DNA from: an uncultured Ectothiorhodospiraceae bacterium
GTDB lineage: Bacteria; Pseudomonadota; Gammaproteobacteria; Nitrococcales; Nitrococcaceae
Assembly: GCA_913061005.1 (NCBI GenBank)
Contig: CAJXSH010000004.1
Span: 1-64,000 of the forward strand
Reading direction: 5' to 3'
Length of the DNA stretch: 64,000 bases
Below the pieces are notes generated by a model, which was not told the origin of the DNA, made no database searches, and worked only from the letters and a program-made list of their open reading frames with translations. The position numbers were made by a program, and so were the translations under genes. This document shows positions 37,437 to 46,412 of the stretch, piece by piece; the first letter of the stretch is position 1, and every line of letters starts with the position of its first letter.

Positions 37437-38153
37437 ATGCGCCCCAGTGGCCGCAACGCCGATGAACTTCGCCCGATCCGCCTCACCCGGGGCTTTACCC
37501 AGCACGCCGAGGGCTCGGTGCTGGTGGAGTTTGGCAACACCCGGGTGCTATGCACCGCCTCGGTCGAAGCGCGCGTCCCGCCGTGGCTGCGCAACAGCAA
37601 CCGCGGCTGGGTCACGGCCGAATACGGCATGCTGCCCCGGGCGACCGGCAGCCGGACCGACCGCGAAGCCGCCCGGGGCCGTCAGCAGGGCCGGACGGTG
37701 GAGATCCAGCGGCTGATCGGCCGCTCGCTGCGGGCGGTGGTGGATCTGGAGGCCCTGGGCGAGCGCCGCATCGTGGTTGACTGCGATGTCCTGCAGGCCG
37801 ACGGTGGGACGCGGACCGCCTCGATCACCGGCGGGTATGTGGCGCTGGCCGACGCGGTCCAGACCCTCATGAAAGCCGGCCAGGTCCGGCGCAACCCGTT
37901 GCACGGTCAGGTGGCGGCCATCTCGGTGGGCATCCACAACGGCACCGCCGTGCTCGATCTCGACTACGCCGAAGACTCGGACGCCGAGACCGACATGAAC
38001 GTGGTCATGAACGACGCCGGGCATTTCATCGAAATCCAGGGCACCGCCGAGGGGCATGCCTTTCGCCGGCCCGAGCTCGAGAGCATGCTCGATCTGGCAA
38101 GCGATGGCATCGACCGGCTGATCGCCGAGCAGCGCAAGGCACTGGAGGCCTGA
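37437..38153 (+). CDS. rph: Ribonuclease PH
   Basis: Phosphorolytic 3'-5' exoribonuclease that trims tRNA 3' ends. Full length at 238 residues, starting [19 protein letters not shown] and containing [40 protein letters not shown]-type signature and [18 protein letters not shown]. Catalytic acidic residues in [18 protein letters not shown] are present. CAGGAG precedes the ATG. First gene of the rph-rdgB-hemW run. Confidence 0.97.
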   Translation: MRPSGRNADELRPIRLTRGFTQHAEGSVLVEFGNTRVLCTASVEARVPPWLRNSNRGWVTAEYGMLPRATGSRTDREAARGRQQGRTVEIQRLIGRSLRAVVDLEALGERRIVVDCDVLQADGGTRTASITGGYVALADAVQTLMKAGQVRRNPLHGQVAAISVGIHNGTAVLDLDYAEDSDAETDMNVVMNDAGHFIEIQGTAEGHAFRRPELESMLDLASDGIDRLIAEQRKALEA

Positions 38154-38156
38154 GGA

Positions 38157-38765
38157 ATGATCGAACGGCTCGTGGTGGCCAGTGGCAACGCCGGCAAGCT
38201 GGCCGAACTCCAGCAACTGCTAAGCGGGCTGGTCACCGAGCTGCGCCCCCAGTCGTTTTACTATGTGCCGACCGCCGCCGAGACCGGCACCACCTTTATC
38301 GAAAACGCCATCATCAAGGCCCGCAATGCCGCGTTGCATACCCGCTTGCCGGCCCTTGCCGACGACTCGGGCCTGGAGATACCGGCCCTGGACGGGGCAC
38401 CCGGGGTGCGCTCGGCGCGCTGGGCCGGCGACGAGGCCGATGACCGGGCCAATAATGCGCGACTGGTGGACGCGCTCCTCGACCTTGGCCCGGACGAGCG
38501 CGTTGCCCATTACCGATGCGTGATCGCGTTGATGCGCCACGCCGACGATCCGGCACCGCTGATTGCCGAGGGCCGCTGGCGCGGGCAGTTGATCGAGACG
38601 GCGCAGGGCGACGGCGGGTTTGGCTATGACCCGCATTTCTATCTGCCGGCATCGGGCTGTACCGCCGCCGAGTTGCCGGCCGCCGAGAAAAACCGCCAAA
38701 GCCATCGGGGTCAGGCGCTGCAGGCCCTTCGTCGGCGTCTGGAGGCGGAGTGGACAGCCAACTGA
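38157..38765 (+). CDS. rdgB: RdgB/HAM1 non-canonical purine NTP pyrophosphatase
   Basis: Removes dITP, dXTP and ITP from the nucleotide pool. The 202 residues have the N-terminal VVASGNAGKLAEL, ADDSGLEIPALDGAPGVRSARWAG, GFGYDPHFYLP and the end motif EKNRQSHRGQAL. Length and motifs are standard. Three bases after rph; the hemW GTG start lies 16 bases inside its 3' end, so translation is coupled. Confidence 0.96.
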   Translation: MIERLVVASGNAGKLAELQQLLSGLVTELRPQSFYYVPTAAETGTTFIENAIIKARNAALHTRLPALADDSGLEIPALDGAPGVRSARWAGDEADDRANNARLVDALLDLGPDERVAHYRCVIALMRHADDPAPLIAEGRWRGQLIETAQGDGGFGYDPHFYLPASGCTAAELPAAEKNRQSHRGQALQALRRRLEAEWTAN

Positions 38766-39922
38766 CCCCGCCACCGCTGGGGCTCTATGTCCATCTGCCG
38801 TGGTGCGTGCAGAAATGCCCCTACTGCGATTTCAACTCCCACGCCCTCAAAGGGACGCTGCCCGAGCGTGAATACCTCAACGCGCTGCTTCGGGACGCCG
38901 ACACCGAGGCCGAAGCGGCGTCGGGACGTCCCATCGAGACGGTTTTCATCGGCGGGGGGACGCCCAGCCTTTTCAGTGCCGAGGCCATCCAGGATCTGCT
39001 GGATGGCCTGGGCCAGCGACTCCACATGGCCGCGGATGCCGAGATCACCCTCGAGGCCAATCCCGGGACGGTGGAGGCCCAACGCTTTGCCGGGTATCGC
39101 GCGGCGGGGGTCAACCGCATCTCCATGGGGGTGCAAAGCCTCAACGATGCGCATCTTCGGCGCCTTGGCCGCATCCATGGCGGCGCCGAGGCGGTGGCCG
39201 CCATCCACAGCGCCCGTGCCGCCGGCTTCGAGCGCATCAATGTCGATCTCATGCACGGCCTGCCTGACCAGACCCCGGCGCAGGCCCTGGAGGATGTCGA
39301 GCGCATCCTCGATCTGGGCATCCGCCACCTCTCCCACTACCAGCTCACCCTCGAACCCGGCACCCCCTTTCACAACCGGCCCCCGGCACTGCCCGATGAG
39401 GACGCGCTGGCCGATATCGAGGCGGCCTGTGCCGAACGCATCCGCGAACACGGCCTGCATCGCTACGAGGTCTCGGCCTGGGCGGTGCCCGGCGAGGAAT
39501 GCCGTCACAACCTCAACTACTGGGCGTTCGGCGACTACCTGGCGATCGGCGCCGGTGCCCACGGCAAGCTGACCGACCGCCAGGGCGGGATCAGGCGCTA
39601 CAGCCGGCTGCGCTTTCCGCGCCAGTACCAGGCGGTGGCGGGGACTCCGCAGGGTCTGGCGGAATCCCGCCGGGTCGAGGCTGGCGAGCGGGTGCTTGAA
39701 TATCTAATGAATGCCCTGCGCCTGACCGAGGGGACACCGATGGACCAGGCCCTGGCGCGCACAGGACTGCGGCGCGAGGATTTTGAACCGGGACTGGGCA
39801 TCGCCCGGGCGCGGGGGTGGATAAGCGACGACCCGGCCATCCTGCGGGCCACCCCCCGGGGGCAGCGCTATCTCAACGACCTGCTGGGGCTTTTCCTCGA
39901 CACCGACGGGGCCGGCGCATGA
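38750..39922 (+). CDS. hemW: HemW radical-SAM heme chaperone
   Basis: Radical-SAM family protein that transfers heme to respiratory proteins rather than being a coproporphyrinogen oxidase. The 390 residues begin LGLYVHLPWCVQKCPYCDFN with the three Fe-S cysteines in CxxxCxxC order, followed by FIGGGTPSLF and SMGVQSLNDAHLRRLGR, and HNLNYWAFGDYLAIGAGAHG. GTG start at 38750 overlaps rdgB. It is a heme-delivery gene in a window that also encodes aa3 oxidase and heme synthesis steps. Confidence 0.95.
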   Translation: MDSQLTPPPLGLYVHLPWCVQKCPYCDFNSHALKGTLPEREYLNALLRDADTEAEAASGRPIETVFIGGGTPSLFSAEAIQDLLDGLGQRLHMAADAEITLEANPGTVEAQRFAGYRAAGVNRISMGVQSLNDAHLRRLGRIHGGAEAVAAIHSARAAGFERINVDLMHGLPDQTPAQALEDVERILDLGIRHLSHYQLTLEPGTPFHNRPPALPDEDALADIEAACAERIREHGLHRYEVSAWAVPGEECRHNLNYWAFGDYLAIGAGAHGKLTDRQGGIRRYSRLRFPRQYQAVAGTPQGLAESRRVEAGERVLEYLMNALRLTEGTPMDQALARTGLRREDFEPGLGIARARGWISDDPAILRATPRGQRYLNDLLGLFLDTDGAGA

Positions 39923-40101
39923 TCGAAGAAGTCACCATCCACTGCCCGTACTGCGGTGAGTCATTCACGACACTGGCCGACGGCAGCGCCGGCGATCAGG
40001 CCTACATCGAAGACTGTCAGGTCTGTTGCCGACCCATCGAATGCCGGCTGACCGTCACCCCGGACGGGCCGGTCATCGATACCCGCCGGGATGACGAGTG
40101 A
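39919..40101 (+). CDS. CPXCG-motif cysteine-rich protein
   Basis: A 60-residue protein with CPYCG near the N-terminus and CQVCCRPIEC in the middle, giving a zinc-ribbon-like pattern, with an acidic flank (GDQAYIEDC). This matches the small CPXCG cysteine-rich family common in gammaproteobacteria; function unknown. The ATG overlaps the hemW stop (ATGA), so it is the last gene of that run. Confidence 0.85.
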   Translation: MIEEVTIHCPYCGESFTTLADGSAGDQAYIEDCQVCCRPIECRLTVTPDGPVIDTRRDDE

Positions 40102-40110
40102 CCCGGCGCG

Positions 40111-40127
40111 GGCCGTTCAGAACGGCC
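40111..40127. terminator. Hairpin at the convergent end of the rph run and sirB2
   Basis: GGCCGTT at 40111-40117 pairs perfectly with AACGGCC at 40121-40127 around CAG. The hairpin overlaps the last codons of sirB2 and follows the CPXCG gene by ten bases, so it may end transcription in both directions. No T-run follows. Confidence 0.5.
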
Positions 40128-40497
40128 AGGCCGATTTCGCCAGGGCCACGGCGACCAGATAGCCATAGATCACCAGCGCGCCGATGAAATACCCCACCCG
40201 GGCACCCAGCGACCGCTCGGTCTTGAACGCCAGCACCCCCAGGGCGATGTAGGCGATCAGCCCCAGCACCTTGGCGTTGATCCAGCCGTGCAGGACCGCC
40301 GGGTAGTTCCAGCCCGCCCAGGCGACCCCAAAGGCGGTGACCAGCAGCAGGGTGTTGATGACATGCGGGGTGATGCGCAGCCACTTGCGCGATGCCAGAT
40401 CCGATCCGGCCGTCACCAGTCCAAAACGCAGCACAAAGAGCAGAAGACTCAGCGTGACGACGGTGGTGTGCAGATGTTTGAGGCCGATGTAGAGCAT
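40117..40497 (-). CDS. SirB2-family membrane protein
   Basis: A 126-residue protein with about four transmembrane helices. Features such as YIGLKHLHTTVVTLSLLLFVLRF, then KWLRITPHVINTLLLVTA and WINAKVLGLIAYIALGVLAFK are typical of the SirB2 family, whose molecular role is not known despite its name (invasion gene expression up-regulator). Divergent from the L31 gene with 199 bases between, in which I see no other gene. Confidence 0.85.
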   Translation of the reverse strand: MLYIGLKHLHTTVVTLSLLLFVLRFGLVTAGSDLASRKWLRITPHVINTLLLVTAFGVAWAGWNYPAVLHGWINAKVLGLIAYIALGVLAFKTERSLGARVGYFIGALVIYGYLVAVALAKSAWPF

Positions 40498-40632
40498 AGC
40501 GTTTTCCTGACGATCCCGGTGACAGACACAGCATCCAGCCGCGGTAGGCTACCTGCTGGCGCCGCCGCTGTCACAGCGCCCATCGGCCGTCCCGGCCGGC
40601 CGGCGGATGTCGATGCACCGCAGCATGGTCTC

Positions 40633-40661
40633 TTGTACCCGTCCCGTCGAGGGCCTAAGAT
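40633..40661 (+). promoter_or_regulatory. Weak candidate promoter for the L31 gene
   Basis: TTGTAC at 40633-40638 and TAAGAT at 40656-40661 are 17 bases apart, matching the consensus at three and four of six positions. A start near 40668 would leave a leader of about 30 bases. I see no palindrome resembling a Zur box, which might be expected for a zinc-independent L31. Confidence 0.35.
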
Positions 40662-40696
40662 ACCGCGCTTCGAAAACCAGCGTCCCGAGAAGCGCC

Positions 40697-40960
40697 ATGA
40701 AAAAAGATATCCACCCCGAATACCGCGAAGTTGTGTTTCAGGACATTTCTTCGGATTTCTCCTTTCTGACCCGCTCGACGGTGCAGACCGATGACACCAT
40801 TCAGTGGGAGGACGGCAACGAATACCCGCTGGTCAAGGTCGAGATCTCCAGCGCCAGTCATCCGTTCTACACCGGCAAGCAGCGGGTGCTCTCGAGCGGC
40901 GGCCGAGTGGACCAGTTCCGCAAGCGGTACGGCTCGATGGCCAAGGGCGGCCGGGGCTGA
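40697..40960 (+). CDS. rpmE2: 50S ribosomal protein L31 type B
   Basis: An 87-residue L31 without cysteines, so it is the zinc-free type B form. It begins [20 protein letters not shown] and includes [18 protein letters not shown] and [10 protein letters not shown]. In species with both forms this one replaces zinc-binding L31 under zinc shortage; in others it is the only L31. Which holds here cannot be told. The ATG at 40697 is preferred to an upstream in-frame start because it matches the family start. Confidence 0.95.
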   Translation: MKKDIHPEYREVVFQDISSDFSFLTRSTVQTDDTIQWEDGNEYPLVKVEISSASHPFYTGKQRVLSSGGRVDQFRKRYGSMAKGGRG

Positions 40961-41031
40961 GCGCCCCCGCCGGCCGGCACGCGGGAGTATCAATGACATA
41001 GCGGCGCCAGGCGCCACGCGGAGGAGTAAGC

Positions 41032-42330
41032 ATGTCCGACAAGACCGTTACCATCACCGACAACGCCACCGGCAAGCAAAGCGAAGCACCGGTGCGCAGC
41101 GGCACGCATGGGCCGGATTTGGTCGATATCCGCTCGCTCCACAGCGATCTGGGCTATTTCACCTACGACCCGGGCTACTCCTCCACCGGTTGCTGCCAGA
41201 GTGACATCACCTTCATCGATGGCGACCAGGGCGTGCTGCTCTATCGCGGCTACCCCATCGAACAACTCGCCGAACAGAGCTCGTTTCTTGAGGTCTCGTA
41301 TCTGCTGTTGAACGGCGAGCTGCCCGACAAACAACAGCTCGAGCAGTTCGATGACACCATCACCCGGCACACCCTGGTCAACGAAAGCCTGCGGATTTTC
41401 TTCAACGGCTTCCACCACGACGCCCATCCCATGGCCATGCTCACCGGCGTGGTGGGGTCGCTGTCGGCGTTCTATCACGACACCATCGATATCAACGATC
41501 CGGAAAGCCGCATGCTCAGCGCCCATCGGATCATTGCCAAGATGCCGACCATCGCGGCGGCGTCGTTCAAACACATGGTGGGCGAGCCGTTTGTCCATCC
41601 GCAGAACCGGCTGTCCTACACCGGCAACCTGCTCAACATGCTCTTCGCCCGGCCCAGCGAGGAATACGAGATCAACCCGGTGGCCGAAAAAGCCCTCGAT
41701 CAGCTGCTGATCCTGCATGCCGACCACGAGCAGAACGCCAGCACATCGACGGTGCGCATGGCCGGCAGCACCGGCACCAACCCCTTTGCGGCCATCGCCT
41801 CGGGGTGTGCCGCACTCTGGGGCCCGGCCCACGGGGGCGCCAACGAGGCCGTGCTGAACATGCTCAGCGAGATCGGCACCGTCGATCAGGTGCCGCGGTT
41901 CATCGAAAAGGCCAAGGACAAGAACGATCCGTTCCGCTTGATGGGCTTCGGCCATCGGGTCTACAAAAACTACGACCCGCGGGCGACGATCATCCGCAAG
42001 ACCTGCCACGAGGTCCTCGACGAGCTGGGGGTGGCCAACGACCCGCAGCTCGAGCTCGCCATGAAGCTCGAGGAGATCGCCCTGGCGGACGACTACTTTG
42101 TCGAGCGCAAGCTCTATCCCAACGTCGATTTCTACTCGGGCATCATCTACCGGGCGCTGGGGATCCCCACCGAGTTCTTCACCGTGCTGTTTGCCATTGG
42201 CCGGACGCCGGGCTGGATCGCGCAGTGGATCGAGATGCTCGAGGACCCGGAGCAGCGCATCAGCCGGCCCCGGCAGCTCTACACCGGGGCCGCGCGCCGC
42301 GATTACACGCCCCTGCACCGCCGCAACTGA
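41032..42330 (+). CDS. gltA: Citrate synthase (type II)
   Basis: Condenses oxaloacetate and acetyl-CoA to enter the TCA cycle. The 432-residue protein has the hexameric, NADH-sensitive type layout, with a small N-terminal beta domain, [19 protein letters not shown], active-site [28 protein letters not shown] and [27 protein letters not shown] precedes the ATG at 41032. It is followed within eight bases by the convergent nucleotidyltransferase-like gene. Confidence 0.97.
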   Translation: MSDKTVTITDNATGKQSEAPVRSGTHGPDLVDIRSLHSDLGYFTYDPGYSSTGCCQSDITFIDGDQGVLLYRGYPIEQLAEQSSFLEVSYLLLNGELPDKQQLEQFDDTITRHTLVNESLRIFFNGFHHDAHPMAMLTGVVGSLSAFYHDTIDINDPESRMLSAHRIIAKMPTIAAASFKHMVGEPFVHPQNRLSYTGNLLNMLFARPSEEYEINPVAEKALDQLLILHADHEQNASTSTVRMAGSTGTNPFAAIASGCAALWGPAHGGANEAVLNMLSEIGTVDQVPRFIEKAKDKNDPFRLMGFGHRVYKNYDPRATIIRKTCHEVLDELGVANDPQLELAMKLEEIALADDYFVERKLYPNVDFYSGIIYRALGIPTEFFTVLFAIGRTPGWIAQWIEMLEDPEQRISRPRQLYTGAARRDYTPLHRRN

Positions 42331-42337
42331 ACCGGGC

Positions 42338-42949
42338 TCAGGCCTCGGCCGCGATGAGCGACTCCAGCTCGCCGCGGCCGGCGCGCTGCATGGGTCGGCC
42401 ATCCACCGGGCTGCGCGGCGGATGGGCCCGCCCCCGACCGGTAAAGACCGCGACGTTCACCGGGACATCGCCGGCCACGAAGCGGTGGACCGGCACGAAA
42501 TCGTAGTGATCATCAAAGCGAAGACGCTGCTCTTCGGTGTCAAAGGGCACGCCCTGATCCATTAAAAACAGCACGACATCCTCGGGGGTGTCGGCAAAGC
42601 AGTGCAGATCCACGGCACTGTCCGGGCCGGCGGTGCCATCGAGCACCGAGCCCACCAGCCGTGGCTTGAACGCGGCAAAGAAATCCATCGCCTCCAGCGC
42701 CGCCTCGCGCAGGGTCTGCAGCGCCGTGACCTGGCGCGCGCCTCCGAAAAGGCGCTGATACTCCTGCAACGCCGCCTGGATCTCGCGATTCTGCGGCAGG
42801 TTGGTCGTGGCGGGCGCGCCCAGATGCAGGGCTGCCTTGCGTTTGGCCTGTGAGAAATCGCGGATCCCCTCCACGGCCATGATGCGGGCCGCCTCCTGGG
42901 TCAAGCGCTCGCGCATGCGGGCGTCGCGGCTTGCCTTTCCCCTTGCCAT
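42338..42949 (-). CDS. Nucleotidyltransferase-like conserved protein
   Basis: A 203-residue protein. Its middle segment, RLVGSVLDGTAGPDSAVDLHCFAD, recalls the GS...DxD core of minimal nucleotidyltransferases, but the second acidic position is degenerate (AVDLH), so activity is doubtful. The N-terminal half is helical and basic (ASRDARMRERLTQEAARIM, then FSQAKRKAALHLGA). The rest ends in a Gly/Arg-rich region. Similar proteins of unknown role occur beside mrcA in related genomes. It lies 19 bases after the mrcA stop, on the same strand, so is probably in its operon. Confidence 0.6.
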   Translation of the reverse strand: MARGKASRDARMRERLTQEAARIMAVEGIRDFSQAKRKAALHLGAPATTNLPQNREIQAALQEYQRLFGGARQVTALQTLREAALEAMDFFAAFKPRLVGSVLDGTAGPDSAVDLHCFADTPEDVVLFLMDQGVPFDTEEQRLRFDDHYDFVPVHRFVAGDVPVNVAVFTGRGRAHPPRSPVDGRPMQRAGRGELESLIAAEA

Positions 42950-42968
42950 GCCTGGCTACCCCCCCTTG

Positions 42969-45374
42969 TCAGAAAATGGGTGCCTCGGATCCGGCGTCAT
43001 CGCCGTCGCGGGACTCGGCCTGCGCCCGGGCCGACCGGGACGGGACATTCTCGCGGCGGAAGGTCTCGAAAACCGCGCCCTCGTACTCGCCACCAACACG
43101 CTCGCCGGTCTCCGGATCGATTCGCACCGTCACCAGCCCCTCCGGCCGGGGCCATTCGGTCTCATCAATACCCTGCAGGGCCGCGTCCATGTAGTCCATC
43201 CAGATGGGCAACGCCGCCCGGCCGCCGGTCTCGTAACGCCCCAGGGTCTGCAGCTCGTCGAACCCCACCCACACGGTGGTCACCAGATCACCATTGAACC
43301 CCGAAAACCAGGCGTCCCGTTGCTCATTGGTGGTCCCGGTCTTGCCCGCAATATCCCCTCGGCCCAGCGCCCGGGCCGATCGCGCGGTGCCCCGTTCGAC
43401 CACATCCCGCAGCATCGAGCGCATCAGCCAGGCATTCTCGGCACTGATGGCCCGTTCGGCGGGCCGGAACGCCGGCCGCTGTGGCCCCGTGCGACCGGGC
43501 TCGGCCGGGCGGATGGCCTCCGGCTCGGCGGCCCGGCGCGGCCAGGCCCGGAACTGCTCGACCCCGTCGTTATCCACCACCCGCTCGATCAGATAGGGTT
43601 TGACCCGATAGCCGCCATTAGCGAACACCGCATAGGCCCGGGCCAGCGCCATCGGCGTGATCTCCGCCGAGCCGAGCGCCAGCGAGAGGTTGCGTGGCAG
43701 CTGGTCGCCCGGCACGCCAAAGCGGCGGATATGCTCGATCGCCGCATCGACACCGATGCGGCGCAGCACCCGAATCGAGACCAGATTGCGAGAGAAGGTC
43801 AGCGCCTCGCGCAGCCGGGTGGGCCCGAACACCCGGCCACTGTAGTTCTCGGGCCGCCAGACATCCTCGAGCGAGGCATCCGGGAAGACCACCGGGGCAT
43901 CGTTGACCAGCGTGGCCGGGGTCAGGCCATTGGCCAGGCCGGCGGAATAGATCAGCGGCTTGAACGACGAGCCGGGCTGGCGCGCTGCCTGGGTGGCGCG
44001 GTTGAACTTGCTGCGGGCAAAGTCATACCCCCCCACCAGCGCCTCCATCCGGCCGGTCTCCGGGTCCAGCGACACCAACGCCGCCTGCGGCTCGGGGACC
44101 TGTGCCAGACGCCACTGCCCCTCGGCCTGGCGCAGATACACCACATCCCCCGGCACCAGAACATCGTCGGCCGCCTCGGGATTCGGCCCCATGGCATTCC
44201 GGCCCAGCTGCGCGCGGGCCCAGGACAGTCCCGCCCAGCCCAGGGTGATGCGCTGCCCATCATGCAAAAGCAGACTGGCCTGTTGCCCGTCCACCGCCTC
44301 GACCAGGCCCACGGCCAGATCTCCGGGGCGGTTGTAGTCATCCAGACGCGCCAGCAGCTGCTCGCGGTCGGCCTCGAGCAGCTCGGGGGAGAGCTCATCC
44401 AGCACACCCCGATAACCGTGGCGCTCGTCGTAGGCATGCAACCCGTCACGCAGCGCCTGTCGAGCAGCACGCTGACGCTCGCGGGTCACGGTGGTGTAGA
44501 GCTCGTAGCCACCGGTGTAGGCGGCCTGCTGGCCGTACCGATCGACCATCCAGGCCCGGGCCATCTCGGCGACAAACGGCGCATCCACCGTCCGGCGTCG
44601 GCCGTGGTAGGCGGCGGTGATCGGTGCCGCCATGGCCTGCTCGTAGCGTTCGGTCTGAATAAAGCCACTCTCGCGCATCCGCCCGAGCACATAGGCCCGG
44701 CGTTGCAGCGCCCGCTCGGGGTTGGCCAGCGGATTCCAGGCCGAAGGCGCCTTGGGCAGGCCGGCGATCATTGCCTGCTGCGCGAGGGTGAGCTCAGCCA
44801 GGGGCTTGCCGTAGTAGACCTCGGCGGCGGCGGCGACGCCGTAGGCGCGCTGTCCCAGGTAGATCTTGTTGAGATAGAGCTCGAGGATGGTGGCCTTCTC
44901 GAGCTCCTGCTCGATGCGCAGTGCCAGCAGGATTTCGCGCAGCTTGCGTAGATAGGTCCGCTCGGCGGTGAGAAACAGGTTGCGGGCAAGCTGCATGGTA
45001 ATGGTGCTGCCCCCGGGGCCTTTCTCGCCGGTGCGAACCAGGTACCAGACCGCCCGGATGATGCCTTGATAATCTACCCCCGGATGCACATAGAAGCGCT
45101 GGTCTTCGGCCGCGATAAACGCCTGTTGCAGGGTTGTCGGGACGTTGGCAAGCGACACCGGCGTCCGTCGCATCTGCCCGAACTCGTCGATGAGCTCGCC
45201 ATCGCGGGTGTAGACGCGCAACGGCACCTGAAGCTCGACGCTGCGCACCTCCTCGACACTGGGCAGGCTCGGCGCCAGCAGGATGTAGGCCATCACCAGT
45301 CCCGCCCCGGCGAGAAGGGCCAGTGCCGCGAGGCCAGCGATTGCCTGCAGGGAGAGCCGGATGATGCGTGACAT
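42969..45374 (-). CDS. mrcA: Penicillin-binding protein 1A
   Basis: Bifunctional peptidoglycan glycosyltransferase/transpeptidase. The 801-residue protein from the ATG at 45374 has one N-terminal helix, the GT51 domain with AAEDQRFYVHPGVD and GGSTITMQLARNL, an OB-like insert typical of PBP1A, and the transpeptidase motifs SSFK, SRN and KTGTT. The TTG at 45392 is a less likely start because AAGG lies five bases before 45374. It is divergent from pilM, the classical ponA-pilMNOPQ arrangement. Confidence 0.96.
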   Translation of the reverse strand: MSRIIRLSLQAIAGLAALALLAGAGLVMAYILLAPSLPSVEEVRSVELQVPLRVYTRDGELIDEFGQMRRTPVSLANVPTTLQQAFIAAEDQRFYVHPGVDYQGIIRAVWYLVRTGEKGPGGSTITMQLARNLFLTAERTYLRKLREILLALRIEQELEKATILELYLNKIYLGQRAYGVAAAAEVYYGKPLAELTLAQQAMIAGLPKAPSAWNPLANPERALQRRAYVLGRMRESGFIQTERYEQAMAAPITAAYHGRRRTVDAPFVAEMARAWMVDRYGQQAAYTGGYELYTTVTRERQRAARQALRDGLHAYDERHGYRGVLDELSPELLEADREQLLARLDDYNRPGDLAVGLVEAVDGQQASLLLHDGQRITLGWAGLSWARAQLGRNAMGPNPEAADDVLVPGDVVYLRQAEGQWRLAQVPEPQAALVSLDPETGRMEALVGGYDFARSKFNRATQAARQPGSSFKPLIYSAGLANGLTPATLVNDAPVVFPDASLEDVWRPENYSGRVFGPTRLREALTFSRNLVSIRVLRRIGVDAAIEHIRRFGVPGDQLPRNLSLALGSAEITPMALARAYAVFANGGYRVKPYLIERVVDNDGVEQFRAWPRRAAEPEAIRPAEPGRTGPQRPAFRPAERAISAENAWLMRSMLRDVVERGTARSARALGRGDIAGKTGTTNEQRDAWFSGFNGDLVTTVWVGFDELQTLGRYETGGRAALPIWMDYMDAALQGIDETEWPRPEGLVTVRIDPETGERVGGEYEGAVFETFRRENVPSRSARAQAESRDGDDAGSEAPIF

Positions 45375-45410
45375 GGAAGCCTTGATGCGCAATGGATGCT
45401 GCCAGTGGTC

Positions 45411-45419
45411 AGTATATCA
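45411..45419 (-). promoter_or_regulatory. Candidate extended -10 promoter for mrcA
   Basis: On the - strand TGATATACT is an extended -10 element (TGn plus TATACT, five of six). No good -35 lies 17 or 18 bases further up, which is acceptable for extended -10 promoters. The start would fall about 30 bases before the ATG at 45374. Confidence 0.4.
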
Positions 45420-45455
45420 CCGCCAGGATGACGGCCGCTGTCCGGCGGGTGACTG

Positions 45456-46412
45456 ATGCGTTGGTCACTTCCGCTGATTCGACGGCGCACGCCGATCCAC
45501 CTGGGGGTGGATATCGGCCGCAGCGGGGTTCGCCTGGTGGCCCTCGCGCCCGGCCCCACGCCAAGGTTGGTGGGCTGGAGCAGTCAGCCCGGGCCCGAGC
45601 AACCGGGCGATGGGCAGGCAAAGCCGGATCGCGAGTGGCTCTTGACCGCGCTCGACCAGGCCGCCGCCGAGATCGATATCCACGACCCCATCGCCGCGGT
45701 CGCCGTTCCGGTCGAGGGGATCGCCACCCGGTCTGTGTCCCTGCCCCCGGGGATTTCCCATCGCGCGGTGGACACACGGATCGGCCTTGCAATGGCCGAG
45801 CTGCTGCCCGAGTCGGTGTCCGATTTTTGCGTGGACTATCGAGTGGATGACAGCGCGCTTGATGCGCATGACAACCGGCCCTGGCAGGTGGTTGCCGGGC
45901 GGCGCAGTCACGTGGCCTGGCGAATCGAGGCCATGAAAGCGCTGGGTTGGCGTTGTCCCCTGGTCGATGTGGAATCCCACGCCATTGCCCGGGCACTGCG
46001 TCTGTCCGCGGCGGACGGGCACGAGGGCATCACCGGCGTGGTGGACGCCGGCTACCGGCTGCGTTTCAGCGTTTGTGACGGGGACAGCCTGATCCACGAC
46101 CAGGATCACGGCCCACCCCAACCGGATACACCCGATGCGGTTGCCCAACGCATCGGCCTGGCGCTGTCCGTCTACCAGGGGCTCGATCATGCCCGGGCAG
46201 TGGACCGGATCCTTCTGGTCGGTGGCCGGGCCTGCCCGCCGCTGGCCGAGTCGCTGGCCCAACGGACAGGGCTGCCAACCCGCATCGCCGAGCCGTTTTC
46301 GGCGCTGTCGGCCGAGGACAGCGACCCGGCGCGGATCGCGCAGCCGCATCGCTATCCGGTTGCCCTTGGACTGGCACTGCATCTGGGATCTTGCCATGCC
46401 CATTGGCGTTAA
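45456..46412 (+). CDS. pilM: PilM/ComA-like actin-fold pilus assembly ATPase
   Basis: A 318-residue cytoplasmic protein of the PilM family, which binds the PilN N-terminus and links the inner-membrane platform. It begins PIHLGVDIGRSGVRLVALA (actin-type phosphate 1 motif), with AAVAVPVEGIATRSVSLPPG and DFCVDYRVDD, and RILLVGGRACPPLAESLAQRTGLP. The order mrcA, pilM, pilN, pilO, pilQ, aroK is that of Pseudomonas pilMNOPQ and of E. coli hofMNOPQ. Sequence divergence is notable, so naming by context is part of the call. Confidence 0.86.
   Translation: MRWSLPLIRRRTPIHLGVDIGRSGVRLVALAPGPTPRLVGWSSQPGPEQPGDGQAKPDREWLLTALDQAAAEIDIHDPIAAVAVPVEGIATRSVSLPPGISHRAVDTRIGLAMAELLPESVSDFCVDYRVDDSALDAHDNRPWQVVAGRRSHVAWRIEAMKALGWRCPLVDVESHAIARALRLSAADGHEGITGVVDAGYRLRFSVCDGDSLIHDQDHGPPQPDTPDAVAQRIGLALSVYQGLDHARAVDRILLVGGRACPPLAESLAQRTGLPTRIAEPFSALSAEDSDPARIAQPHRYPVALGLALHLGSCHAHWR

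Noticed and set aside
43560-43600. TTATCCACC and similar near-DnaA boxes inside coding genes
   Set aside because: Single imperfect copies within mrcA and at the spoT end (34093), explained by codons and with no AT-rich neighbourhood.
42801-44951. 716-codon open frame on the + strand opposite mrcA
   Set aside because: Mirror frame of PBP1A; low-complexity, His/Gly/Arg-rich product with no known motif.
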